A stretch of 64,000 bases of DNA from Paludibacteraceae bacterium (GTDB taxonomy: Bacteria > Bacteroidota > Bacteroidia > Bacteroidales > Paludibacteraceae). The notes beneath the pieces were generated by a model, which worked only from the letters and a program-made list of their open reading frames with translations, did no database searches and was not told the origin of the DNA. Shown one piece after another: positions 23,711-31,127 of the stretch. The DNA is taken from positions 1 through 64,000 of the forward strand of contig CAJOKE010000003.1 in the NCBI GenBank assembly GCA_905235225.1, given 5' to 3'. Every line of letters starts with the position of its first letter. The stretch's first letter is position 1. The translations under genes were made by a program, and so were the position numbers.

Positions 23711-24697
23711 TTATCTTTTTTCATCCCATCCGAACGGATGTGTTGCGAGAGGCAATTTAGCGAGCGGATGATAATCACCAACAAGTCCGATGGGTTCGGC
23801 ATGACGGATCTGGCTGACAATCTCAATACACGGTCTTGCCTCAGAAATACGGAAACCGTTTCCAGACAGGATGCGTTTATAGGACTCGGTATGCAGTTCT
23901 GTAAATCCTGCGCTAAACTCAAACTCTTCGCCATCAATATTGAGCGTACGGTACGTTTTCTTTTCGCCCTGTACGGCATTCGGCGGCAGGCATTCGGCGT
24001 TGATACTCAAGAAGTAACGTACCCGAGCTTTTTTGAGTTCCAAGAATCCGGCAACGCGGTCAAAGCTCATGACATGGACGATATTCTTTTGGACAGGACC
24101 GAAGATCCACTGGAGCATATCATAGAAGTGCACTCCGATGTTAGTAGCCACCCCACCCGATTTGTGGATATCGCCTTTCCAAGACGAATAGTACCACTTG
24201 CCGCGGGAAGTGATGTAGGTCAAATCCACGTCGTAGATTTTATCAGCAGGTCCCGCTTCCACTTTCTTTTTCAGATTAGCGATAGCTTCATGGAGCCGGA
24301 GTTGGAGAATGGTATAAGCTTTGTGTCCCGTTTCCTGCTCCAATTCAATGAGGTTATCAATATTATATGGATTAAGGACAAGCGGTTTCTCACAAATGAC
24401 ATCCGTTCCGAGGCGCAAGCCATACCGAATAAAGGCATCGTGGGTATAATTGGGTGTACAAATAGATGTCCAATGGAGCGGATTGTCAGTACGCATCTGT
24501 TTGGAGCAGAAGCGGTCAAACTGCTCATTCTCCGTAAAGAAGGAGCAATCAGGGAAACTACTATCCAGCCTACCGACGGAATCAAACTTATCATACGCCA
24601 CCATAAGATTATTTCCGGTATCAGCAATGGCCTTAATGTGTCGCGGAGCGATATATCCGGCGGCACCAATCAACGCAAAATTAAGTTTATTGTTCAT
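23711..24697 (-). CDS. WlbA/WbpB-like UDP-GlcNAc-uronate 3-dehydrogenase (Gfo/Idh/MocA family)
   Basis: This NAD-dependent sugar oxidoreductase of 328 residues begins at ATG 24697. The Rossmann opening LIGAAGYIAPRHIKAI is characteristic of the WlbA/WbpB group, which oxidises UDP-GlcNAc(3NAc)A for 2,3-diacetamido-uronic acid synthesis. Further signatures are CEKPL (~110), LQLRLHEAI (~135), GKWYYSSWKGD and SGGVATNIGVHFYDMLQWIF (~185). It is the first gene of the capsule operon, 18 bases before the Wza-like gene, and suggests such a sugar in the exported polymer. Other sugar oxidoreductase substrates are possible. Confidence 0.82.
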   Translation of the reverse strand: MNNKLNFALIGAAGYIAPRHIKAIADTGNNLMVAYDKFDSVGRLDSSFPDCSFFTENEQFDRFCSKQMRTDNPLHWTSICTPNYTHDAFIRYGLRLGTDVICEKPLVLNPYNIDNLIELEQETGHKAYTILQLRLHEAIANLKKKVEAGPADKIYDVDLTYITSRGKWYYSSWKGDIHKSGGVATNIGVHFYDMLQWIFGPVQKNIVHVMSFDRVAGFLELKKARVRYFLSINAECLPPNAVQGEKKTYRTLNIDGEEFEFSAGFTELHTESYKRILSGNGFRISEARPCIEIVSQIRHAEPIGLVGDYHPLAKLPLATHPFGWDEKR

Positions 24698-24717
24698 TTT
24701 ATCCAAAAATTAGCGTG

Positions 24718-24749
24718 CAAAGATACACATTATTTTGCATATATGCAAA
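24718..24749 (-). promoter_or_regulatory. Capsule operon promoter with a perfect 16-bp palindrome over -33
   Basis: On the minus strand TTTG (24749-24746), 20 bp, TATCTTTG (24725-24718). The -33 box is one end of the perfect palindrome TTTGCATATATGCAAA (24734-24749). Related palindromes occupy the same place at 35239, 48923, 50744 and 56342. Confidence 0.85.
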
Positions 24750-24803
24750 TATTTCACGCAAAATTACAAAAATCTATTATTTTGGTTATAAAAAACAGCA
24801 TAA

Positions 24804-26801
24804 TCAGGGGTGAACGCGCTGCAGGAGGATACGGAAGGTTGTCCCTTTAGGAGAAGACTCAAAGGTGATAGAGCCATCCGCGCCTTCGATAATATTCTTC
24901 GAAATAGCCAATCCCAAACCCGCCCCTGTGGATTTGGTAGTGAAGTTAGGCAAGAATATTTTCGGCTGCACATCTTCAGGGATACCGGGTCCGTTATCCG
25001 AAAAAGTAATTTCGATATATGGATTAGCGGCATCGTCCTTGAGGATGACAATAATATCTCCGTCCGGAGCGGCATTGATGGCCTGCACGGCATTGCGGAT
25101 GATGTTGGTGAAGACCTGTCCGATCTGCTCTTTATCAGCATATGCCATAACACCGGCATCGGGACCAATATACCGGATAGAAGTACCTTGCGGATTGTGC
25201 GAAGTAAGTGAAATGACGGCACTGAGTTTCTGCGCCACATCGACTTCGCCGGGCTGCACTTCGGGTTGTTTGGCAAATGTAGAAAAAGACGTAGCGATAC
25301 GTGAGAGGTTATCCATCTCGGTGATGAGCATGGCGGTCACCTTGTCAAACTGGGCATCAAAGCGGTCTGTTCCTTTGAGTCGTTGGAGTTGCTGGACCAT
25401 GAGTTTCATCGAAGTCAGCGGATTATTTATCTCATGCGCAATCTGGCGTGCCATTGTCCGCCACGCCCCTTCCCGCTCGGAGCGTGCGAGTTGTTGCGAG
25501 GAGCGTGCAAGTTCGTCCACCATATCGTTGTAATGCGCCACCAGAACTCCCATTTCATCGTGCTGCTTATAGGGAATATGGCTGTTTTTATCGCTTAAGG
25601 AGAAGTTTTTCAACCGCTCGCCGACCGCCTCCATCGGGGCAGTCAACGCCCTTGACAAGCCAACTGCCAGCATGGCACCGAAAATGAGGACAAGCAGATA
25701 AACCGGCAAAAGCCGAGCCAAAAACGCCTCCACTTCGCGGTCAGCTTCCGCCTCAGAAATGAAGGAAGGAACGGCGATATATCCGAGCTGGACAAACGCT
25801 CCGTTAACAAACTCGGAGTACGCCGAAAGGAAGCGGAAATCACCCAGGGTGGTATAGCAGGTTTCTGTTTTTTGGGGTGAGAACAGAACTTCGGGAGCCA
25901 AATAAGTTGAAAGGAGTTTATGCCTAAAGAGTTGCGGTGTGGAAGAACCGACCAGCCGCCCCTGCAAGTCGTAGATATGAATGTCGGTGGCGTAAGAGTG
26001 CGCCAAGTCATGCAAAAAGACATTGAGTGAAGCGGGTTGCACCGCCTCGATGGTATATTCCCAAACGTAGATATTCTGGAGAGCCGCCTGAATGTAGTGG
26101 CATTTTTGGGTAAGTTCTTTTTCCTGGCGCGCGACATAGTGCGCCCGGATATACTTTACAGATACCAAGAACACCGCTACGAAGCCAAGCAGGACGACCA
26201 TCATGATGGTGAAGGTAATTTTGGTACTAAGGCGCAGATTACGGAATCCCCTCGCCCTGATGATATAGACCGAGCCTGTGATCACCAAGGCGGCAAATGC
26301 GGCAATCATCAGCCAATAGAATACACGCGCTTTGGTACGGGAAGAGAAAAGTCCGCCCTCGACAGTCGTTATACGCTGTAAAAGAGGCTGATATGAGAAT
26401 GACTGTGAAATTTCCTCATTGGCATTGATATGCCACTCCAGCGGAATAATGGCTTCAACGTCATAATCGCCGATTTTTTGCCACAAGACCCTGCATCTGG
26501 CATTCGAAAAGTCAAAGTCATGCCATTTGTCATAAACGGGGACATATATATCCTGCGTTGTGAGGCTATTATCGGACCAATAGACCACCACTCCTTCAAA
26601 AAAAATGAGATAATGGATATCCGAAGAATGATGAGTGACCACCCAGATTGAGTCCATATTATCGGACAAGATAGCCTTACGCAGATCCTGAAGTTCATGC
26701 TCGGCACGGGTTTCCTTATGATGGATTTTATACTCCTGCCGAGAACAAGAGGCTGTCAGCAAAAGGAGCAAAAAGAATAGTATTTGTGTAACTTTTTTCA
26801 T
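24804..26801 (-). CDS. Sensor histidine kinase with lipoprotein-like N-terminus (NtrY-like)
   Basis: A membrane sensor kinase of 665 residues from ATG 26801. It opens with a lipobox-like signal, MKKVTQILFFLLLLLTASC. A ~145-residue extracytoplasmic domain follows, then TM helices near 170-192 and 205-227, a second sensor domain (~230-360), a TM near 362-382 and HAMP. The DHp domain has MARQIAHEINNPLTSM (His ~455) and the ATPase domain has IIRNAVQAI, DNGPGIPED (~605) and GAGLGLAISKNIIEG. No response regulator is adjacent. If the Cys is truly lipidated, the signal peptide is cleaved and the internal helices do the anchoring, which is unusual for a histidine kinase. Confidence 0.88.
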   Translation of the reverse strand: MKKVTQILFFLLLLLTASCSRQEYKIHHKETRAEHELQDLRKAILSDNMDSIWVVTHHSSDIHYLIFFEGVVVYWSDNSLTTQDIYVPVYDKWHDFDFSNARCRVLWQKIGDYDVEAIIPLEWHINANEEISQSFSYQPLLQRITTVEGGLFSSRTKARVFYWLMIAAFAALVITGSVYIIRARGFRNLRLSTKITFTIMMVVLLGFVAVFLVSVKYIRAHYVARQEKELTQKCHYIQAALQNIYVWEYTIEAVQPASLNVFLHDLAHSYATDIHIYDLQGRLVGSSTPQLFRHKLLSTYLAPEVLFSPQKTETCYTTLGDFRFLSAYSEFVNGAFVQLGYIAVPSFISEAEADREVEAFLARLLPVYLLVLIFGAMLAVGLSRALTAPMEAVGERLKNFSLSDKNSHIPYKQHDEMGVLVAHYNDMVDELARSSQQLARSEREGAWRTMARQIAHEINNPLTSMKLMVQQLQRLKGTDRFDAQFDKVTAMLITEMDNLSRIATSFSTFAKQPEVQPGEVDVAQKLSAVISLTSHNPQGTSIRYIGPDAGVMAYADKEQIGQVFTNIIRNAVQAINAAPDGDIIVILKDDAANPYIEITFSDNGPGIPEDVQPKIFLPNFTTKSTGAGLGLAISKNIIEGADGSITFESSPKGTTFRILLQRVHP

Positions 26802-26806
26802 TTTCG

Positions 26807-26842
26807 CTTGCAAAATTACAAAAAAAACCTTACCTTTGCAAG
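26807..26842. promoter_or_regulatory. Interlocked divergent promoters for the kinase and permease genes
   Basis: Plus: CTTG (26807-26810), 20 bp, TACCTTTG (26831-26838). Minus: CTTG (26842-26839), 20 bp, TAATTTTG (26818-26811). Each -7 box lies inside the other's spacer, so the two cannot be occupied at once. Confidence 0.75.
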
Positions 26843-26863
26843 AAATTTCGTTCGATTTTACAA

Positions 26864-27604
26864 ATGATAGCTATTTTAAGTGCATTATTATTAGGATTTT
26901 TAATGATTTTAGATCCTTGTACGTTGTTTACAAGCATTGCGGCAATCGGATATATCGACCGTGAGATGCAGAACCGCAGGCGCGTATTAACGACGGGGGT
27001 CATGTTTGTATTAGGCAAGTTGGTAACATACGTGCTATTGAGTGTTCCCTTTATTATGGGTGCGCAAACAGACGCGGTGCATGAGTTGCTGTCTGATTGG
27101 GGTGAGCCGTTGTTGTGTATATTTATGATTGTGTGCGGTATATTACTATTAGTTGTGGGTCATCACCATCACAACCATGACCATGGAATGAACAAATGGC
27201 TTCAGACGGTAGATGACAAGTCAAGCTGGCTGTGGGCGTTTATGCTCGGCATCTTTTTTGCCATCGCTTTCTGTCCCCACCGATTGGTATATTTCTTCAC
27301 TATGGTTGACACAGCGATTACCCTTGACGGTCCGCTGCAATGGTTGCTTCCGGTTGTATTCGGTTTGGGAACAGGTCTGCCGATAATCATCATTGCGTGG
27401 CTAATCAGCTACAGTGCAGTCAGCGCACAGGCATTGACGGAGAAGCTCCGTCGTTTTGAAAAATGGTTCAGATATGTATGCGCGGTGCTGTTCCTTGGTT
27501 ATGGCATATATTTAGGTATTCACATACTATCCGAAGACCATCACCATCATCATGAGGGCTGCTGCCATGAGCAGACGGAAGCCGTAGAGCATCATGCCGA
27601 ATAA
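26864..27604 (+). CDS. ArsG/CcdA-like six-TM permease with His-rich ends
   Basis: A polytopic inner-membrane protein of 246 residues resembling the DsbD/CcdA fold. Paired Cys sites LDPCTL (~19) and AFCPHRLVYFF (~140) sit in the first and fourth helices. Bacteroidota proteins of this type are commonly annotated as ArsG-family aminobenzylarsenical efflux permeases; export of electrons or an organo-metal compound are both possible. A loop HHHHNHDHG (~100) and the C-terminus HHHHHEGCCHE suggest metal binding. It overlaps trmN6 by 11 bases. Confidence 0.7.
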   Translation: MIAILSALLLGFLMILDPCTLFTSIAAIGYIDREMQNRRRVLTTGVMFVLGKLVTYVLLSVPFIMGAQTDAVHELLSDWGEPLLCIFMIVCGILLLVVGHHHHNHDHGMNKWLQTVDDKSSWLWAFMLGIFFAIAFCPHRLVYFFTMVDTAITLDGPLQWLLPVVFGLGTGLPIIIIAWLISYSAVSAQALTEKLRRFEKWFRYVCAVLFLGYGIYLGIHILSEDHHHHHEGCCHEQTEAVEHHAE

Positions 27605-28307
27605 ATATTTCCGATTCAAACAATTTACAGTATGGCATGACCGCTGTGCCATGAAGGTCGGCACGGACGGAGTGCTGCTTGGAGCATGGTCGCCGGTAAC
27701 GAGCGGTAGTGCCAATATATTAGATATAGGGACGGGGAGCGGATTGATTACCTTGATGCTGGCGCAACGCTGTCCGAAAGCAAATATTGATGCGATAGAT
27801 ATAGACCATGCAGCAATAGAACAGGCGCGCGAGAATTTCAGTGCGTCGCCATGGAGCGGGCGTCTTCATGCCCGATGTATTTCCCTGCAAAGTTTTGCAA
27901 AAGAGACCGACAAACGATACGAGTTGATTGTATCCAATCCGCCGTACTTTGTTGATTCCCTCAAAAATCCGGATTTGCGACGGCAAGCGGCACGTCACAC
28001 AGATACGTTAGATTATTCCGATTTGGTTTATTGTGCATCAAAGTTGCTGAGTACAAGCGGCACATTAGCACTTATCCTGCCAGCGGAAGCAAGAGAAAAA
28101 ATACTATGTTATGCCAGCGATTCAGGTTTGAATGTCCGGCAGATGACCAACGTATATTCCAAGCCCGGTAAGCCGGTCAAGCGTGTTTTGATGTCTTTGA
28201 GCAAGGGCGATGCTGCTAAATATACGGAATCGGATTTGTACATTGAATCGGAAGATTCTCCAAGAAGCGAGGCATACAACAGTCTGACAGAGGAATTTTA
28301 CCTATAG
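27594..28307 (+). CDS. trmN6: tRNA1(Val) (adenine37-N6)-methyltransferase
   Basis: An SAM-dependent methyltransferase of 237 residues (YfiC/TrmN6 type) that methylates A37 of tRNA-Val. It opens FRFKQFTVWHDRCAMKVGTD, as in the family. SAM motif I is ILDIGTGSGLITLML (~43), the acidic loop is DAIDID, and the catalytic NPPY is in ELIVSNPPYF (~118). RQAARHTDTLDYSDL after the catalytic loop is also typical. Confidence 0.9.
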   Translation: MPNKYFRFKQFTVWHDRCAMKVGTDGVLLGAWSPVTSGSANILDIGTGSGLITLMLAQRCPKANIDAIDIDHAAIEQARENFSASPWSGRLHARCISLQSFAKETDKRYELIVSNPPYFVDSLKNPDLRRQAARHTDTLDYSDLVYCASKLLSTSGTLALILPAEAREKILCYASDSGLNVRQMTNVYSKPGKPVKRVLMSLSKGDAAKYTESDLYIESEDSPRSEAYNSLTEEFYL

Positions 28308-28388
28308 TCTACAGTTGAGAACAATCTAATATTTTGACGTTCAGGCTAAGTGTTTAGTTTGTAGTAAACGAGCCGTTTCTGAGGAATG

Positions 28389-28487
28389 AATTGTGCAATA
28401 ATATTACAAGAATAGTACAAGAATAGTGCAAGAATACTGCAATAATAGTACGATAATAGTGCAATAATAGTGCGATAATAGTGCGAT
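28389..28487. repeat. 11-bp tandem array (9 units)
   Basis: Nine consecutive units from aattgtgcaat through aatagtacaag to aatagtgcgat, each exactly 11 bp, with transitions concentrated at fixed positions. It is the longest 11-bp array in the window and lies in the 430-bp gap between convergent trmN6 and rplT. Confidence 0.95.
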
Positions 28488-28539
28488 AAGGGGTACTGAA
28501 TATCAATGAGTTACGAGAAGTGGAGTTTTAGGGAAACGG

Positions 28540-28693
28540 AAGTGAGGGAGAAAAGGAAGAGGAGTGAGGGAGAAAAGGAAGAGGAGTGAGGGGGAAAAGA
28601 AAGAGGAGTGAGGGGGAAAGAAATGAGGAGTGAGGGAGAAAAGACAGAGGAGTGAGGGGGAAAGAAATGAGGAGTGAGAGGGAAAAGAAAAAG
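28540..28693. repeat. 22-bp polypurine tandem array (7 units)
   Basis: The heptamer gagtgag (first copy aagtgag) recurs at 28540, 28562, 28584, 28606, 28628, 28650 and 28672, exactly 22 bp apart. The whole array is purines (G/A) on the plus strand except the T of gtgag and rare changes. It could form triplex or H-DNA. Its end abuts the rplT terminator. Confidence 0.95.
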
Positions 28694-28715
28694 AGTGCGG
28701 GGACCGCACTCTTTT
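28689..28715 (-). terminator. Terminator of the infC-rpmI-rplT operon
   Basis: Perfect 12-base arms aaaagagtgcgg and ccgcactctttt with a 3-base loop. On the minus strand a T-rich run follows. It lies 21 bases past the rplT stop. Confidence 0.9.
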
Positions 28716-28736
28716 GCTGCACATCAACTGAGTTGA

Positions 28737-29084
28737 TTACTTTTTCACTTTGTCGCAAATAGCTTTGAAAGCTTTTGGCTGGTTCATAGCGAGGTCAGCG
28801 AGGACCTTGCGGTTGATTTCGATGCCGGCTTTTTTCAAAGCACCCATCAACTGACTGTAGCTAAGTCCTTCGAGACGAGCGGCAGCGTTGATACGCTGAA
28901 TCCACAAAGCGCGGAATGAGCGTTTTTTGTTTTTACGATCGCGATAAGCGTACTGGAGACCCTTCTCCCATGTGTTTTTGGCGACTGTCCAAACATTAGC
29001 ACGGCCACCAAAGTTACCTCTTGTGAGGCTCATGATCTTCTTGCGGCGTGCGCGTGAAGCAACGTGATTTACTGATCTTGGCAT
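28737..29084 (-). CDS. rplT: 50S ribosomal protein L20
   Basis: A 115-residue rRNA-binding assembly protein of the large subunit. Family sequence is plain throughout: [20 protein letters not shown] at the N-terminus, [20 protein letters not shown] in the middle, and [21 protein letters not shown] at the end. It is last in the operon. Confidence 0.98.
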   Translation of the reverse strand: MPRSVNHVASRARRKKIMSLTRGNFGGRANVWTVAKNTWEKGLQYAYRDRKNKKRSFRALWIQRINAAARLEGLSYSQLMGALKKAGIEINRKVLADLAMNQPKAFKAICDKVKK

Positions 29085-29112
29085 AGTTCTGTAAATTTTT
29101 GGTGGTTAATAC

Positions 29113-29310
29113 TTAGCGGAGTAACAGCATTTCGCGGAGACTACGCATGTTTGATTGATCGACCATAGCAACGTGGGTCAAATTACGTTTTTGCTTTTTG
29201 GTCTTTTTCGTCAGGATGTGACTTTTGTAAGCGTGTTTACGCTTAACTTTACCGGTTCCGGTAAGAGTGAATCTTTTTTTAGCACCGGAATTAGTTTTTA
29301 CCTTTGGCAT
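29113..29310 (-). CDS. rpmI: 50S ribosomal protein L35
   Basis: A 65-residue basic ribosomal protein: [20 protein letters not shown], then [20 protein letters not shown]. Normal length and position between infC and rplT. Confidence 0.98.
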   Translation of the reverse strand: MPKVKTNSGAKKRFTLTGTGKVKRKHAYKSHILTKKTKKQKRNLTHVAMVDQSNMRSLREMLLLR

Positions 29311-29341
29311 TTTGTTAAAAAATTAAATGTTAATATATTAA

Positions 29342-29382
29342 GGTCATGGGCAGCCATTGTTATCAGGTAAAGCCCTGTGACC
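29342..29382 (-). promoter_or_regulatory. Intercistronic hairpin between infC and rpmI
   Basis: On the minus strand ggtcacagggc (29382-29372) pairs with gcccatgacc (29351-29342) with one bulge, closing a 20-base loop. It starts right after the infC stop. In other phyla L20 autoregulates this operon by binding mRNA structures near this point; that role here is inference. Confidence 0.5.
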
Positions 29383-29383
29383 A

Positions 29384-29944
29384 TTATTTACTTTTAGGAG
29401 CGAGAATGAGAATCATTCGTTTCCCTTCGAGTTTAGGAAGTGCTTCGGGTTTTCCGCAATCCTCGAGGTCGTTCGCGAAGCGTGCCAGGAGCAGTTCGCC
29501 TTGTTCTTTGAAGACGATGGACCGTCCTCTGAAGAAGACATACGCTTTGACTTTGTTACCGTCTTTCAAGAATTCCTGCGCATGACGTAATTTGAAATTA
29601 TAGTCATGGTCGTCCGTCTGGGGTCCGAAGCGGATTTCTTTAATTTCGATTTTTTTGGAGTTTTGTTTTTGCTCCTTTTCCTTTCTCTTTTTCTGATATA
29701 GGAATTTCTGGTAATCGACGATACGACAAACTGGTGGAACGGCGTTAGGTGAGATTTCGACGAGATCAAGGTTAAGCTCATCCGCAATTCTCATTGCCTC
29801 CTTAATGGAATAGACTCCCTGTTCCACATTTTCACCGACGAGTCTGACCTCGTCCACGCCCCGAATCGCGTCATTAATGCGATTAGGATTTTCTTTTTCT
29901 ACGCGGCCACGCATGGGTCGTTTTGCAGGTTGTGTTGCTATAAT
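29384..29944 (-). CDS. infC: Translation initiation factor IF-3
   Basis: IF-3 keeps the 30S subunit free and checks start-codon pairing. The first ATG (29914) would begin [17 protein letters not shown], but the frame is open upstream. An ATT at 29944 (or ATA at 29941) lies 5 (or 8) bases after a strong GGAGG (29954-29950), giving the extra residues ATQPAKRP. Non-AUG initiation is the classic autoregulatory device of infC, so I place the start at ATT; ATA is nearly as good. Motifs include [34 protein letters not shown] and the linker [16 protein letters not shown]. Confidence 0.93.
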   Translation of the reverse strand: MIATQPAKRPMRGRVEKENPNRINDAIRGVDEVRLVGENVEQGVYSIKEAMRIADELNLDLVEISPNAVPPVCRIVDYQKFLYQKKRKEKEQKQNSKKIEIKEIRFGPQTDDHDYNFKLRHAQEFLKDGNKVKAYVFFRGRSIVFKEQGELLLARFANDLEDCGKPEALPKLEGKRMILILAPKSK

Positions 29945-29970
29945 TGTGTCCTCCGATATAAAAAGTGGCG

Positions 29971-30001
29971 CAAAATTACAACATTTTCTCGAACCGCCAA
30001 A
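29971..30001 (-). promoter_or_regulatory. Promoter of the infC operon
   Basis: On the minus strand TTTG (30001-29998), a 19-bp spacer and TAATTTTG (29978-29971), followed by a ~27-base leader containing the GGAGG. Confidence 0.7.
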
Positions 30002-30037
30002 ATATTTTTGAAAAAAAAAAGATTTTTTTACATTTTA

Positions 30038-30069
30038 TTTGTGTACTCCATAAAAAAATAGTACCTTTG
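30038..30069 (+). promoter_or_regulatory. Promoter of the DUF6359 lipoprotein gene
   Basis: TTTG (30038-30041), 20 bp, TACCTTTG (30062-30069). It leaves a ~95-base leader. Confidence 0.85.
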
Positions 30070-30163
30070 CCGCCGATATTGAAAAATCTGCGCCAATCGG
30101 ATAAAAAGAAGGCTTTATATAGACGAAAATCGGAAACAAAACAAACAATAAATATAATACATT

Positions 30164-31105
30164 ATGAAATTACACAAAATGATGTTGGTATGCGCAGCGA
30201 TAGGTCTGTTAGCAACCAGTTGCGAAGAGAAGGCTGTGATGCCGGGAGACAATGACAAGAACCAAGAGTCGATTTACGTTGCTCCCGAGTTACCGGATCC
30301 CGAAGGAGTAGTATTGCCCGAGGGTACAATAAATGTAACAGAGGCTATTCGCCAATGCCAAGAATTAGGTTCCGGCGGTGTATCACAGGATTTCGTATAT
30401 GTAAAAGGCTGGATATGCAATGCGAGTGCCAGCCAAAACAAGGAAGCGATAGAGAAGTACGGCAACGTATATTTCTATATGGGAGTGAACAAAGAGACAG
30501 AGACGAAGAATGCGCTGTATGCCTATCAGATAATGGGAATTGACGGCAAGAAAGTGACGAATCCAGACGGTATCAAAGTGGGTGATTTTGTCATAATCCG
30601 CTGCAAGTTGAACAATTATAACGGTATCATGGAGACCACCGGTAAAGGAGAGTGCAACATTGTATATAGCACCAATCCGTTATTAGACGAGAAGCCCGAT
30701 CCGAGCAAGATTACTCCGGATCCCGAAGGAGCAAATGTCCCGGCAGGTTGCCTAAACGTTTATGAAGCGCGTGATATATGCGCCGGTCTTGCCAGCGGCA
30801 GCCAGACAAACGAGACCTATTATGTCAAGGGTTGGATTCACAAGGTAGCAACGAGTGCATCGGATGTAGAATCATACGGCAATGCAACGTTCTATATAGC
30901 AGCAACGAATGACGGAACGACCAATTCGTTTGATTTTGAGGCATATCGCATCAAGTCGATTAACGGTACCCGATTCAGCAGTTTGGATCAGTTCCAAGCA
31001 GGAGACTTTGTGGTTATCGAGTCAAAGTTGAAGAATTACAACGGCACATACGAAACCGGTGACGGTGCGAAATTGTACTGGTCGAGCAATCCGAATTTGC
31101 AATAA
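30164..31105 (+). CDS. Lipoprotein with two DUF6359 repeats
   Basis: A 313-residue lipoprotein (MKLHKMMLVCAAIGLLATSC, Cys20). Two homologous ~125-residue halves begin DPEG..., carry an N-terminal helix (INVTEAIRQCQELGSGGVSQ / LNVYEARDICAGLASGSQTN), then YVKGWI, YGN..FY and GDFV(I) with K.NYNG. They look like OB-fold DUF6359 domains; the C-terminal part of the protein at 59933-61963 carries a similar block. The function is unknown, and the protein is likely surface or periplasmic. Confidence 0.75.
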   Translation: MKLHKMMLVCAAIGLLATSCEEKAVMPGDNDKNQESIYVAPELPDPEGVVLPEGTINVTEAIRQCQELGSGGVSQDFVYVKGWICNASASQNKEAIEKYGNVYFYMGVNKETETKNALYAYQIMGIDGKKVTNPDGIKVGDFVIIRCKLNNYNGIMETTGKGECNIVYSTNPLLDEKPDPSKITPDPEGANVPAGCLNVYEARDICAGLASGSQTNETYYVKGWIHKVATSASDVESYGNATFYIAATNDGTTNSFDFEAYRIKSINGTRFSSLDQFQAGDFVVIESKLKNYNGTYETGDGAKLYWSSNPNLQ

Positions 31106-31127
31106 ACAAATTTATTACTATAAACAA

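Noticed and set aside
23738..24850. 370-codon plus-strand ORF antisense to the WlbA-like gene
   Set aside because: The minus strand has full Gfo/Idh/MocA motifs and a promoter; the plus translation has no recognisable features.
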